The notes under the pieces were generated by a model, which ran no database searches, had not been told where the DNA came from, and saw only the letters and a list, made by a program, of their open reading frames with translations. Positions 11,469 through 21,375 of a stretch of DNA of 64,000 bases are shown one piece after another. Origin of the DNA: an uncultured Mucispirillum sp. (GTDB taxonomy: Bacteria; Chrysiogenota; Deferribacteres; Deferribacterales; Mucispirillaceae); the NCBI GenBank assembly GCA_944325215.1, contig CALUZC010000006.1, forward strand, positions 1 to 64,000, in the 5' to 3' direction. Numbering within the stretch: position 1 is the first letter of the stretch; the number at the start of each line of letters is the position of its first letter. The position numbers were made by a program, and so were the translations under genes.

Positions 11469-13496
11469 TTATTCTTCTGTTTTAATTCTAATAAAAAAGC
11501 CATTATATTTACTATTATACCATTTTGGGATATATTCTTCATCTACCCCAACAAACATATCTTCCATATTTGCCACATTAGAAATATTCCAGTTATTTAT
11601 ATCACCATTAAAATCATCGCAGTCATAAAACATTTCATTCATATTTTTTACATGCTCCACATTCCATAATTCTATACCTTTAAAATCACTGCGTTCACTG
11701 TATTTAAAAAGCTCTGAAAAATCTGATACATGGCTTATATCTATATCATTTAGCGATATGCTGTCATTACCAACAAGTGCTTGTAGCTCATTTTTATTAA
11801 GTGGAACAAACCTATCTTTTATATGTTTTGTTTTTTCATTTTGCTTATTATAATATTCAATATTTGCATACCAGTATGGTTTATTATTATCTATTGGCGA
11901 GCCTATAAACATATTATCTGTGGCACATTCTCTGCTTATATGCCATGATGATAAATCATAATTAAAAAGTAATGCATAAGCAAACATATATGCAACACTT
12001 TTTACGTGTGATATATCCCAGCAGGATAAATCACAATTAAAATTTTCCGTTCTATTAAACATACTTGTCATATATACGACACTAGATATATTCCACCTGC
12101 TTATATCTGCACTAAATTTTTTTGCCTTCATAAACATAAATGATGTATTCTTCACTTTAGATATATCCCAGCCACTTATATCCTGATTAAAATTTTCAGC
12201 ATCATAAAACATTGCATGCATATTTTCTACATTTGATGTATTCCAGTTACTTATATTTTGATTAAAACTGCTTGCTCCATCAAACATACTGCACATATCT
12301 TTGACATTTGATGTATCCCATGTGCTAATATCACCATTAAAATTATTTGCCCACATAAACATACTACTCATATTTATAACATTAGATGTATTCCATGATG
12401 ATAAATCTTGATTAAAACTTTTTGCATAATGAAACATATAAGACATATTTTTTACACTTGATACATTCCATGATGATATATCTTGGTTAAAACTTTCAGC
12501 ACTATGAAACATTTCAGACATATCTTCCACACAGGATACATTCCACATACTAATATCTTCATTAAATGATTTATTATAATAAAACATTTTATGCATATTT
12601 TTTACATGGCTCATATCCCATAATTTTATACCTTCATACTCATTTCTTTCACTTCTAAAAACACAACTCATATCATATATATTACTTATATCTATATCTT
12701 TTAGTGAAATATTATCATTATTTACAAGTGCCTGTAATTCTCTATTTGTAAGTGGCATATATTTATCTTTTATATTTTTTGTCCTTTCATCTAAATTATT
12801 ATAATATTCAATATTACAATACCAAAAAGGTGGTTTTTTTTCTATTTTTGTTTTATAAAACATATAATTTATAAAACACTCTCTTTTTATTTTCCACTTG
12901 GATAAATCAGCTTTAAACTTCTTTGCATTATAAAACATAAGCTGAGCATCATTTAAAGAAGAAGTATCCCATAATGATAAATCTTGATTAAAGCTAAAAG
13001 CTTCACAAAACATAAAACTTGTATCTTCTACATTACTAATATCCCATAAAGATATATTCTGATTAAACTTTTTAGCACCATGAAACATACTTGCCATATT
13101 TGTAACCTGAGATACATTCCAAGAGCCAATAGGTTTATTAAACTTTACAGCACCATTAAACATACGATACATATCTTTTACATTTGATACATTCCATGAG
13201 CTTATATCTTGATTAAAACTACTTGCACCATTAAACATACTACTCATATTTGTAACATTAGATACATTCCACGAAGATATATTCTCATTAAAATATTCTG
13301 CGTAACAAAACATACTATTCATATCTTGAACATTAGATGTATCCCATAAATTTATGCCAGAATAATCTTTTCTTTCACAGTTAAAAAATAATTCAGACAT
13401 ATCATCAATTTCACTGGTATCTATATCGCCTAAATAAATATTAAAATCCCATACTAAATCATAAAGTTCACTATATGTTTTTGGTTTATATTTCAT
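11469..13496 (-). CDS. Triplicated BspA-like (DUF285) repeat protein, signal-less
   Basis: 675 residues built as three consecutive cap-plus-repeat modules: about residues 1-225, 226-560 and 560-675. Each later module is introduced by a linker of the type YWYANIEYYNKxxEKTKxIKD followed by a new cap (ELQALVNNDNISLKDIDISN and ELQALVGNDSISLNDIDISH). This suggests head-to-tail fusion of whole genes rather than only repeat expansion. There is no signal peptide; AAGGAT precedes the ATG by about 8 nt. Confidence 0.83.
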   Translation of the reverse strand: MKYKPKTYSELYDLVWDFNIYLGDIDTSEIDDMSELFFNCERKDYSGINLWDTSNVQDMNSMFCYAEYFNENISSWNVSNVTNMSSMFNGASSFNQDISSWNVSNVKDMYRMFNGAVKFNKPIGSWNVSQVTNMASMFHGAKKFNQNISLWDISNVEDTSFMFCEAFSFNQDLSLWDTSSLNDAQLMFYNAKKFKADLSKWKIKRECFINYMFYKTKIEKKPPFWYCNIEYYNNLDERTKNIKDKYMPLTNRELQALVNNDNISLKDIDISNIYDMSCVFRSERNEYEGIKLWDMSHVKNMHKMFYYNKSFNEDISMWNVSCVEDMSEMFHSAESFNQDISSWNVSSVKNMSYMFHYAKSFNQDLSSWNTSNVINMSSMFMWANNFNGDISTWDTSNVKDMCSMFDGASSFNQNISNWNTSNVENMHAMFYDAENFNQDISGWDISKVKNTSFMFMKAKKFSADISRWNISSVVYMTSMFNRTENFNCDLSCWDISHVKSVAYMFAYALLFNYDLSSWHISRECATDNMFIGSPIDNNKPYWYANIEYYNKQNEKTKHIKDRFVPLNKNELQALVGNDSISLNDIDISHVSDFSELFKYSERSDFKGIELWNVEHVKNMNEMFYDCDDFNGDINNWNISNVANMEDMFVGVDEEYIPKWYNSKYNGFFIRIKTEE

Positions 13497-13787
13497 TACT
13501 TTATATCCTTATAAAAAAAGCCCTTTACTTATAAATAAAGAACTTTAGCTTGTCGAAAAAATACATTTTTTCGACAGTCTTTTGCCAACTTAATAATGCT
13601 TGCCGCATTTTATTAGGCTACAAGGGTAACTAAACTTGGATACACGCTCCAAGTTTAGTTAAACAGATTAATTTTAATGTAGCTAAGATTTCTTATTTTA
13701 AATTAAAAAATAATCAATGACGTTTTAAATGGTCAAAGCCCTTTACTTGTAGATAAAGGGCTTTATATATTCTAGTTATATTTTTAA
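13497..13787. other. Hairpin-rich intergenic region
   Basis: No ORF. It holds three strong palindromes: 13,551-13,576 (TGTCGAAAAAA / TTTTTTCGACA), 13,628-13,660 (13-bp stem AACTAAACTTGGA) and 13,735-13,764 (AAAGCCCTTTA / TAAAGGGCTTT, just beyond pgk). A decayed copy of the last one is at about 13,518-13,546. The final hairpin may terminate pgk transcripts. The others have no obvious role. Confidence 0.6.
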
Positions 13788-14957
13788 TTATCTTAAAATA
13801 TCAATACCAGGCAGTGTGCCAAATTCTACATATTCTAAAGATGCACCGCCGCCTGTTGAAATGTGGGATATTTTATCAGCCACCCCTGCTTTTTTAACAG
13901 CAGAAACAGAATCGCCACCACCAACAATAACTGTAACACCTAAATCAGCAAGTTTTTTAGCAATAGAGAATGTACCTTCTGCATAAGCTGGCTGTTCAAA
14001 TACACCCATAGGGCCATTCCATAAAACAGTTTTGCAAGGCTCTAAAGCTGCAGCATATTCCTGCCTTGATTTTGGTCCAATATCGAGCCCCATATAACCA
14101 TCAGGTATAGCCTGCTCATTACATACTTTAGGCTCGCCGCCAAATTTATCAGAAATAATGTGGTCTACAGGAAGCATAATTTTAATGCCTGCTTTTTCTG
14201 CTTCAGCAAGAACATCACGCACTGTATCCATTTGCTCATCTTCCACTAAAGACGTCCCTGTTGATATACCTTTATATTTTAAGAAAGTATAAGCCATAGC
14301 ACCACCAATTAAAATAACGTCTGCTATTTTTAAAAGGCTTTTAATAACACCTATTTTATCACTTACCTTTGCACCACCAATAATAGCTGCTAATGGTTTT
14401 TCTGGGTTTTTAATAAGTTTATCAAAATATTTTGCTTCTTTTTCAACTAAAAAGCCTGCTGCTTTATCTTTAATAAGTTCAGCAACTCCGTAAACTGAAG
14501 CATGTTTTCTGTGGCATGTGCCAAAAGCATCGTTTACATAAACTTCAAATGGTTTTGCAAGTTCTTTAGCAAATTCTGGTTCGTTTTTTTCTTCGCCCTT
14601 ATAAAAACGAACATTTTCTAAAAGAAGCACTTCGCCGTCTTTCATGTTATTAACAGCTTCTGCCACTTTTTCACCTATGCAGTCTTCCACAAACTTAACA
14701 GGGAAAATATTTTTAGAATTAATATAATCAGCCACTGGTTTTAAAGAGTATTCCATTTTCTTTTCCCCTTTTGGCCTGCCAAGGTGGCTGCATAATGCAA
14801 CACGAGCACCCTGCTCTATAGCATATTTAATAGTTTTTGCTGCTTCTTGGATACGTGTATCATCACCTACAACACCTTCTTTTATAGGCACATTAAAATC
14901 TACACGGATAAATGTTTTTTTACCTTTTAAATTTAAATCTTTTATGCTTTTAACCAT
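13788..14957 (-). CDS. pgk: Phosphoglycerate kinase
   Basis: 389 residues from the ATG at 14,957, chosen because GGAG lies 6 nt upstream; the frame extends to 15,008. Converts 1,3-bisphosphoglycerate and ADP to 3-phosphoglycerate and ATP. Family motifs are intact: RVDFNVP near the N-terminus, LCSHLGRPKG, VNDAFGTCHRKHAS and the C-terminal nucleotide-binding segment GGGDSVSAVKKAG / STGGGASLEYVEFG. It follows gap by about 85 bp on the same strand, a classic glycolytic pair. Confidence 0.98.
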   Translation of the reverse strand: MVKSIKDLNLKGKKTFIRVDFNVPIKEGVVGDDTRIQEAAKTIKYAIEQGARVALCSHLGRPKGEKKMEYSLKPVADYINSKNIFPVKFVEDCIGEKVAEAVNNMKDGEVLLLENVRFYKGEEKNEPEFAKELAKPFEVYVNDAFGTCHRKHASVYGVAELIKDKAAGFLVEKEAKYFDKLIKNPEKPLAAIIGGAKVSDKIGVIKSLLKIADVILIGGAMAYTFLKYKGISTGTSLVEDEQMDTVRDVLAEAEKAGIKIMLPVDHIISDKFGGEPKVCNEQAIPDGYMGLDIGPKSRQEYAAALEPCKTVLWNGPMGVFEQPAYAEGTFSIAKKLADLGVTVIVGGGDSVSAVKKAGVADKISHISTGGGASLEYVEFGTLPGIDILR

Positions 14958-15041
14958 ATTCTGCTCCATAGTTTGAGTATATGAAATGATAAAAAAATGG
15001 GGGAGCAAAAAACTCCCCGCAAATTGTATATTATAATCAGA

Positions 15042-16070
<1,029 letters not shown>

Positions 16071-16221
16071 TTAATTTTTCAAGTATGTTATATGGTATAA
16101 TTTAAAATGAATGTTGTCAATAAAATTTAAAAAAAAAGATAAAATTACTCAAAATATGTAACCAGTAAAAATTTCGTGCGTCTTACTGTTATATAGACCA
16201 CAAAATAAAGGAGAATAGAAA

Positions 16222-16596
16222 ATGAAAAAATTTATTTTTGCATTAATGGCTGTAATGTTTACATTTGCTTATGCTGATGTTTCTATGGCTGATGACTGGG
16301 AAGACTATTATGTATATCAAAATATGAACAAAGTTCCACCTCCACCACCAATGAATAATGTGCCATATTATGTTATGGACGATTATGATGACTATGTGGA
16401 AGATTATTATAAATGTATGCTTGGTGTAGACTGGGATTCAGTTTGCATGTACTGGCATGATTATGCTAGAAAAAAAGGCATAAAAATACAGTCACCTTAT
16501 AATGCTCAATATGGTGCAGGTGCTTATCCTCAAGCACAACCAATGCAACAGGCTCCTGTTCAACAGGCTCCTGTGCAGCAAGCACCTGTTAACTAA
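16222..16596 (+). CDS. Small secreted Pro/Gln-rich protein
   Basis: 124 residues. The signal peptide MKKFIFALMAVMFTFAYADV is followed by a Tyr/Asp-rich acidic domain with two Cys (KCMLGVDWDSVCMYW), a PPPPP stretch, and a C-terminal low-complexity tail with the repeated unit QQAPV. It is probably periplasmic or outer-surface. I recognise no family. It has a good Shine-Dalgarno (AAGGAG) and a strong terminator downstream, so it is a self-contained transcription unit. Confidence 0.8.
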   Translation: MKKFIFALMAVMFTFAYADVSMADDWEDYYVYQNMNKVPPPPPMNNVPYYVMDDYDDYVEDYYKCMLGVDWDSVCMYWHDYARKKGIKIQSPYNAQYGAGAYPQAQPMQQAPVQQAPVQQAPVN

Positions 16597-16614
16597 TATC
16601 TCTCTCATATTTTA

Positions 16615-16650
16615 GTAAACTAAACTTAAGGTTTCTTAAGTTTAGTTTAC
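16615..16650 (+). terminator. Rho-independent terminator-like hairpin
   Basis: A perfect 16-bp stem (GTAAACTAAACTTAAG with its complement) around a GTTT loop, followed by ATTTTC, 18 bp after the stop codon of the secreted protein gene. Confidence 0.8.
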
Positions 16651-16726
16651 ATTTTCAATTTCCTCTTGCAGTTAATCTTTAATTATTATATATGATACAT
16701 ACATTAAATATTTCTCAGGTTATATA

Positions 16727-17425
16727 ATGAATAAAATATATTTTACTAAAGATGCTATATCCTTTTATGAAGCACTAAAACAAAATAATAATAAAGAATG
16801 GTTTGCGGAAAACAGGTATATTTATGATACAAAAGTTATACCACAGGCAAAAGAATATATTATGGATATGGGTCAAAAACTAAAAACTATTGTGCCTGAT
16901 ATTAATTACGCTCCAAAAATAGACGGCTCAATTTTTAGAATCCATAAAGACGCTCGTATAAATAAGGGCAAAGCACCATTTAAAACCCATTTAGGTATTA
17001 TATTTTGGTCTGGAAACTCAAGGCTTTCAAACCCATGCTTTTATCTGCATATTGAACCACCCTTTTACTATACAGGTGTTGGTATTGCAAGGTTCAGCCC
17101 TGAAATACTTTCTTCATACAGGTTTATGGTTAACAGCAAAAAATATCAGAATACTCTTATTAATATTAAAAATACTGTGCAGGCAAATTATTTTAATATA
17201 CTTGGAGATAAGCTAAAAAATGTTCCAAAAGGTATAGAGCCAGTAAACCATACTGCTGCAGAATTTTTAAAATATAAATCTATTTATATTAATGATGAAA
17301 TGCCTATAAATAAAGATTTTTATAGTGATGACTTTTTTTCCTATACTTTTGATATATTTAGTAAAATGAAAGATTTTTTTATATTTTTAGCAAATGTATG
17401 CAGAAATACTAAATCTTCACACTAA
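16727..17425 (+). CDS. DUF2461 (TIGR02453-type) protein
   Basis: 232 residues. The family pattern is clear: an N-terminal F(Y)EALKQNNNKEWFAENR, then the central IFRIHKDARINKGKAPFKTH and an aromatic-rich YLHIEPPFYYTGVG segment. DUF2461 proteins are widespread, cytoplasmic and of unknown biochemical function. It is convergent with motB and separated by about 110 bp. No partner gene suggests a role. Confidence 0.85.
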   Translation: MNKIYFTKDAISFYEALKQNNNKEWFAENRYIYDTKVIPQAKEYIMDMGQKLKTIVPDINYAPKIDGSIFRIHKDARINKGKAPFKTHLGIIFWSGNSRLSNPCFYLHIEPPFYYTGVGIARFSPEILSSYRFMVNSKKYQNTLINIKNTVQANYFNILGDKLKNVPKGIEPVNHTAAEFLKYKSIYINDEMPINKDFYSDDFFSYTFDIFSKMKDFFIFLANVCRNTKSSH

Positions 17426-17533
17426 TTAGTACAATTATCATTCAAAGTACAGCAAAGAATTTTATAATATTTTAGCTGACAAATAAATGGCAAAAAAATT
17501 ATTTTGTGATAATCTCTTTTATATATATTCTTT

Positions 17534-18319
17534 TTACCTATCCTTTAAAATAGTCACCTCTATACGCCTGTTTTCCCTCTTATTATATGTTGTAATGTTT
17601 GGGAGTAATGGTTTATATTGTGCATATCCTGCTATTCCAAAATTCATAGGGTTTAATTTAGGATTAATTTCAAACATATATTCCATAAAATTAATGGCTC
17701 TTTTTGCACTTAAATCCCAGTTACTTGAAAATCTGCTGGAACTTGCAACTGCCTCATTGTCAGTATGGCCTGCAATTAAAATATTTTGTGAATATGGCTC
17801 TATTTGTTTAGAAACAAACGCTGCTATTTCTTTTGCAGTAGGTGTAAGTTGTGCACTACCTGTCTCAAATAATGCAGTTGTTAAAATCTCTATAACAACA
17901 CCTTCTTCCGTTATATGAGTGCCAATTGCACCTTTCATATTATTATTAGCAATATTAGTATCAATAACTTTCTTGATAGAATTAAGCCTTATATTACCTT
18001 GATTATTGCTGTCAGATTTTGCATCATCAGATTTTGCATCATCAGGTTTTGCTGTATCTTCAGTTTTTATTTGTTTTTCTGATTTGCCACCCTGCTCAAT
18101 AGGTTTAACACCACCATCTAATATTCCCGGCATACCACCGCCATTAAATTCAATTGCAAAAGTCTGCATCATTTGTTCAAACTTTTTTGCGTCAATGGTA
18201 GAAGAAGCAAATAAAACTATAAATAATGCAAGAAGAAGAGTTAATACATCAGAATACGGGACAAGCCATGTTTCATCAGGATGTTCTTCTTCATGCTTTT
18301 TTTTATTTCGTTTTGACAT
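17534..18319 (-). CDS. motB: Flagellar motor stator protein MotB (OmpA-like)
   Basis: 261 residues. The N-terminal single membrane helix carries the proton-channel Asp (WLVPYSDVLTLLLALFIVLF), the plug region follows, then a charged linker with KSDDAKSD repeats, and a C-terminal OmpA-like peptidoglycan-binding domain (IAGHTDNEAV, NWDLSAKRA, NRRIEVTI). It begins 1 bp after motA. It anchors the stator to the cell wall and forms the ion channel with MotA, so the organism is probably flagellated. Confidence 0.95.
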   Translation of the reverse strand: MSKRNKKKHEEEHPDETWLVPYSDVLTLLLALFIVLFASSTIDAKKFEQMMQTFAIEFNGGGMPGILDGGVKPIEQGGKSEKQIKTEDTAKPDDAKSDDAKSDSNNQGNIRLNSIKKVIDTNIANNNMKGAIGTHITEEGVVIEILTTALFETGSAQLTPTAKEIAAFVSKQIEPYSQNILIAGHTDNEAVASSSRFSSNWDLSAKRAINFMEYMFEINPKLNPMNFGIAGYAQYKPLLPNITTYNKRENRRIEVTILKDR

Positions 18320-18320
18320 A

Positions 18321-19097
18321 TTATTTTTCCCACTCTTTTCTTAATATTTCTCTATCCTTTTCTTGCAGAAAAGCGAGCATTCTTTCTTGAATAACATATA
18401 TTGATTCGCCATTTTGTATAGCTTTTATCCCTGATATAATCATTCTTTTTATTTCAACTTCCTTAGCAGACATTTGTTTTAATTTATTAGAAAATGGGTG
18501 CCATAAAACATAACCAGAAAAAATACCAAAAAGTGTTGCTATAAAAGCAGCTGCAATAGAATGGCCTAGTTTCTCAATATCATTTAAATTACCAAGTGCT
18601 GCAACAAGACCAATAACGGCACCCATAACACCCAATGTAGGAGCATACATACCTGCCTGAGCAAATACCTGAGCTCCAACTCTATGCCTTTCTTCCATAG
18701 CTTCTAAATGCTGCTCCATAACATCTTCTAAAACTTCAGGGTCTACCCCGTCTACAAGCATAGAAGCTCCAAGTTTTAAAAAAGGCTCTTTAAATTCCAT
18801 TTTTTCTAAGGCAAGAATACCATCTCTTCTTGCTGTTTGAGCTAGAGAACAAAACTCTTTTGCAATATCAACTTCCTTAGGCTGTTTAGATGCTGTAAAA
18901 ATCAATTTAAAATATGTTGGCAGCTTTGCAATAGTGCTCATTGGAAAGGCATTTAAAAGGGCAGCAAATGTTCCAACAAATATAATAACTAAAGCCGCTG
19001 GGTTAACAAGAGCAGATAAACTAGAACCTTTTAAAACAATCCCACCAATAAGTGTTGCAAGGCCTACAATAATGCCTAGTATAGTAGATGTATTCAT
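18321..19097 (-). CDS. motA: Flagellar motor stator protein MotA
   Basis: 258 residues. Four hydrophobic segments, two at the N-terminus and two around residues 150-205 (APTLGVMGAVIGLVAALGNL and AFIATLFGIFSGY), with the large charged cytoplasmic loop between. It is the torque-generating stator subunit with MotB. The gene lies immediately upstream of motB (1-bp spacing). Confidence 0.95.
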   Translation of the reverse strand: MNTSTILGIIVGLATLIGGIVLKGSSLSALVNPAALVIIFVGTFAALLNAFPMSTIAKLPTYFKLIFTASKQPKEVDIAKEFCSLAQTARRDGILALEKMEFKEPFLKLGASMLVDGVDPEVLEDVMEQHLEAMEERHRVGAQVFAQAGMYAPTLGVMGAVIGLVAALGNLNDIEKLGHSIAAAFIATLFGIFSGYVLWHPFSNKLKQMSAKEVEIKRMIISGIKAIQNGESIYVIQERMLAFLQEKDREILRKEWEK

Positions 19098-19309
19098 TAA
19101 TATTCCCCTACTGCTTTTCTATAATTATGCTATTCTATACTTTAAATATATTAATGTCAATACAGGACTAGCCTTAATTTATATTTTTATATAATATTTA
19201 TTAATAAACATATAATTGACTTAATCAATTACAATTATTATGAATATATTTGGCATATTTTTTGCTTTTCGATTTAATATTAAATTTAATATTAGTAAGG
19301 AAGTGTGTT

Positions 19310-20521
19310 ATGGGTTTAAGTATTGAAGAAAGGTATGAAGAGTTTTTAAACGCCTGCCTTGACAGCAACTATGAACTTGTAGAAGATATTATTTTTGACA
19401 GGACATTTAGAATAAATATAAACCGTTCATTAAAAGACGGTGCAAATGCTTTAGTAATAGCTGTACAGCAAAACGATTATCAACTTGTAAAACTTTTACT
19501 GCTTAATGGTGCAGATGCTGATTCCAGAATTGAAAACGGCTGGAGTGCATTAATGATTGCCATTAGAATGGGTAGTTTTGAAATAGTTAAAATGATTGTT
19601 GATAAAGGTGCTGATGTTAATATTAAAAGCCCAGAAGGTTTATCACCATTAATGCTTGCTGCTTTTTGCAATAATTTAGAACTTTGTAAACTTTTATTAC
19701 AAAAAGGTGCTGATATTAATGCTGTATCAAAAGATGGTAAAACTGCTTTAAATCAAGCAAAATCAAAAGAAGTTAAAGAATTTTTAGTAGAAAATGGAGC
19801 TGAAGATATATCTACAGATACTAAAAATTACAAATATGTTGAAAAAGATTTAAAAACAGCTCAAGAAAATTATGATTTTGCACAAGAACTACTTATCCAT
19901 TGTTTATATGATAAATCAATTATTTATTTTGATAGAACTATAGAGCTGGATAAAAAATTTGCAAGAGCATATACTGGTAAAGGTTTAGCATTATTAATGC
20001 TTGATAAACCATATGATGCAATAGCTTATTTTACTAGAGCTACATATATGAACCCATATGATTCAGAAGCTTTTTTATATAAAGGCGATGCTTTAGTAAA
20101 AGTTGATAAATATTTAGAAGCTGTTACTTTTTATGATAGAGCATTAAGAATTAACCCATCATCTGCACTTATTTATATGCACAAAGCTGACTGTTTAGCT
20201 TTAATGGGTAAAATTGATGAAGCTGTTAAAGTTTATGAATCTGCTGCCATATTAAAACCTGATATGAGAGAAGTTTATACTAAAAAAGCTGCTGTTTTAA
20301 ATAAAATGAATAGATATGAAGAAGCAATTATAGACTATGATAAAGCTATAGAATTAAACCCATATATTGCTGTAACATATAATAATAAAGGTGTTGCAAT
20401 GCATAAATGTGGCAAGCTTGCTGAAGCTATTAAATGTTTTGAACAAGCTTTAGAAATTGACCCAGAATATGAAAAAGCAATGGAAAATAAAGAAGTAACA
20501 CTTAAATCTATGGCAAGTTAA
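19310..20521 (+). CDS. Ankyrin-repeat and TPR fusion protein
   Basis: 403 residues from the ATG at 19,310 (AAGGAAG upstream; the frame extends upstream without a good start). Residues about 10-165 form ankyrin repeats (DGANALVIAVQQNDYQLVKL, GWSALMIAIRMGSFEIVKM, GLSPLMLAAFCNNLELCKL). Residues about 195-400 form five or six TPRs (YLEAVTFYDRALRINPSS, YEEAIIDYDKAIELNPYI, LAEAIKCFEQALEIDPEY). No signal peptide is seen, so it is probably a cytoplasmic scaffold or a secreted effector using a cryptic signal. The partner is unknown. Confidence 0.88.
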   Translation: MGLSIEERYEEFLNACLDSNYELVEDIIFDRTFRININRSLKDGANALVIAVQQNDYQLVKLLLLNGADADSRIENGWSALMIAIRMGSFEIVKMIVDKGADVNIKSPEGLSPLMLAAFCNNLELCKLLLQKGADINAVSKDGKTALNQAKSKEVKEFLVENGAEDISTDTKNYKYVEKDLKTAQENYDFAQELLIHCLYDKSIIYFDRTIELDKKFARAYTGKGLALLMLDKPYDAIAYFTRATYMNPYDSEAFLYKGDALVKVDKYLEAVTFYDRALRINPSSALIYMHKADCLALMGKIDEAVKVYESAAILKPDMREVYTKKAAVLNKMNRYEEAIIDYDKAIELNPYIAVTYNNKGVAMHKCGKLAEAIKCFEQALEIDPEYEKAMENKEVTLKSMAS

Positions 20522-20526
20522 GGTTA

Positions 20527-20600
20527 AAGGAAGTTTTATACTAGCAGGTGGCAATTTTTTCCTATTGGGGAACTAATATGTTATAATATAAAACTTCCTT
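20527..20600. terminator. Long stem structure after the ankyrin-TPR gene
   Basis: A perfect 14-bp stem (AAGGAAGTTTTATA, 20,527-20,540, with its complement at 20,587-20,600) closes a 46-nt loop with a small inner stem. There is no clear T-run, so it may stabilise or process the 3' end rather than act as a simple terminator. Confidence 0.5.
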
Positions 20601-20697
20601 CATTAATAATAAGTTATCAAGTTTTTTAAAATAAGAAAATATGTATTTTTCTTATTCATAATATTGTTATATACTTTTTTATGTTAAATTTTTCCTA

Positions 20698-21360
20698 TTA
20701 CTTTGCAAAAACAAGCACATCAATTCTTCTTGCTCCTGCATTATATAGTGCTTTTACACACTGGTTTATGGTTGCTCCTGTTGTAAAAACATCATCTATT
20801 AACAATATATTTTTAATATTATCATTATATTTTTTGCAGAAAAAAGCATCTTGCACATTTTTATATCTTTCTTCTTTTGAAATATGGGATTGAAATGCAG
20901 TATAACGAACTCTTTTTAAATGGTGAAGCACTGGCACATTTAATTTATATGCCACATATTTTCCTATTACATCAGCAGGGTGATAAAACCTAACCAATCG
21001 CCTAAAAAAATGGCTTGGCACAATTTCAATACCGTCATATTGTGTAACAAAATTTGGAAGATTTATTAAGTGTTTTAAAGTGTAATTAAGCCTAATATTA
21101 TAATGAAACTTCATTTGTAAAATAATACTTCTTGCATATTTATTATAATGATATAATGCGTAAATATTTGTAATACGATTTGAGATTTTACCACTGCATC
21201 TGTAACAGGAAATGCCCTGCTTTGTAAGTGGAAAACCGCATTTGCCACAAAAATGAATATATGGTTTTAAATGCTCTCTACAGTTACAGCAAACTGGCTC
21301 ATTTAAAGCAGACGCCCCGCTGCATACGGGGCATTTACCTGAAAATATTTCTTTAAGCAT
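20698..21360 (-). CDS. ComF-family phosphoribosyltransferase-like protein
   Basis: 220 residues. The N-terminus has four CxxC-type zinc pairs (CPVCSG, CCNC, CGKCGFP, CYRC). The C-terminus has the PRPP-binding loop (LLIDDVFTTGATINQC). This is the ComF/GntX layout; ComF is involved in DNA uptake or later steps of natural transformation in some bacteria, and the exact reaction is unsettled. It ends the gene pair with gpmI (15-bp gap, same strand). Confidence 0.9.
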   Translation of the reverse strand: MLKEIFSGKCPVCSGASALNEPVCCNCREHLKPYIHFCGKCGFPLTKQGISCYRCSGKISNRITNIYALYHYNKYARSIILQMKFHYNIRLNYTLKHLINLPNFVTQYDGIEIVPSHFFRRLVRFYHPADVIGKYVAYKLNVPVLHHLKRVRYTAFQSHISKEERYKNVQDAFFCKKYNDNIKNILLIDDVFTTGATINQCVKALYNAGARRIDVLVFAK

Positions 21361-21375
21361 ATATGCTTTCTTTAT

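Noticed and set aside
6621-13496. CRISPR-like array of regularly spaced repeats
   Set aside because: The roughly 75-bp periodicity is the codon-level repeat of 25-residue BspA-like units in open frames. Units are diverged and contiguous, with no unrelated spacers.
13628-13660. Operator or riboswitch for pgk
   Set aside because: pgk is transcribed away from this hairpin, which lies beyond its stop codon; no regulatory context is visible.
17487-17918. Rightward ORF of 143 residues at 17,487
   Set aside because: It lies antisense to motB, whose domains are complete; it is a shadow frame.
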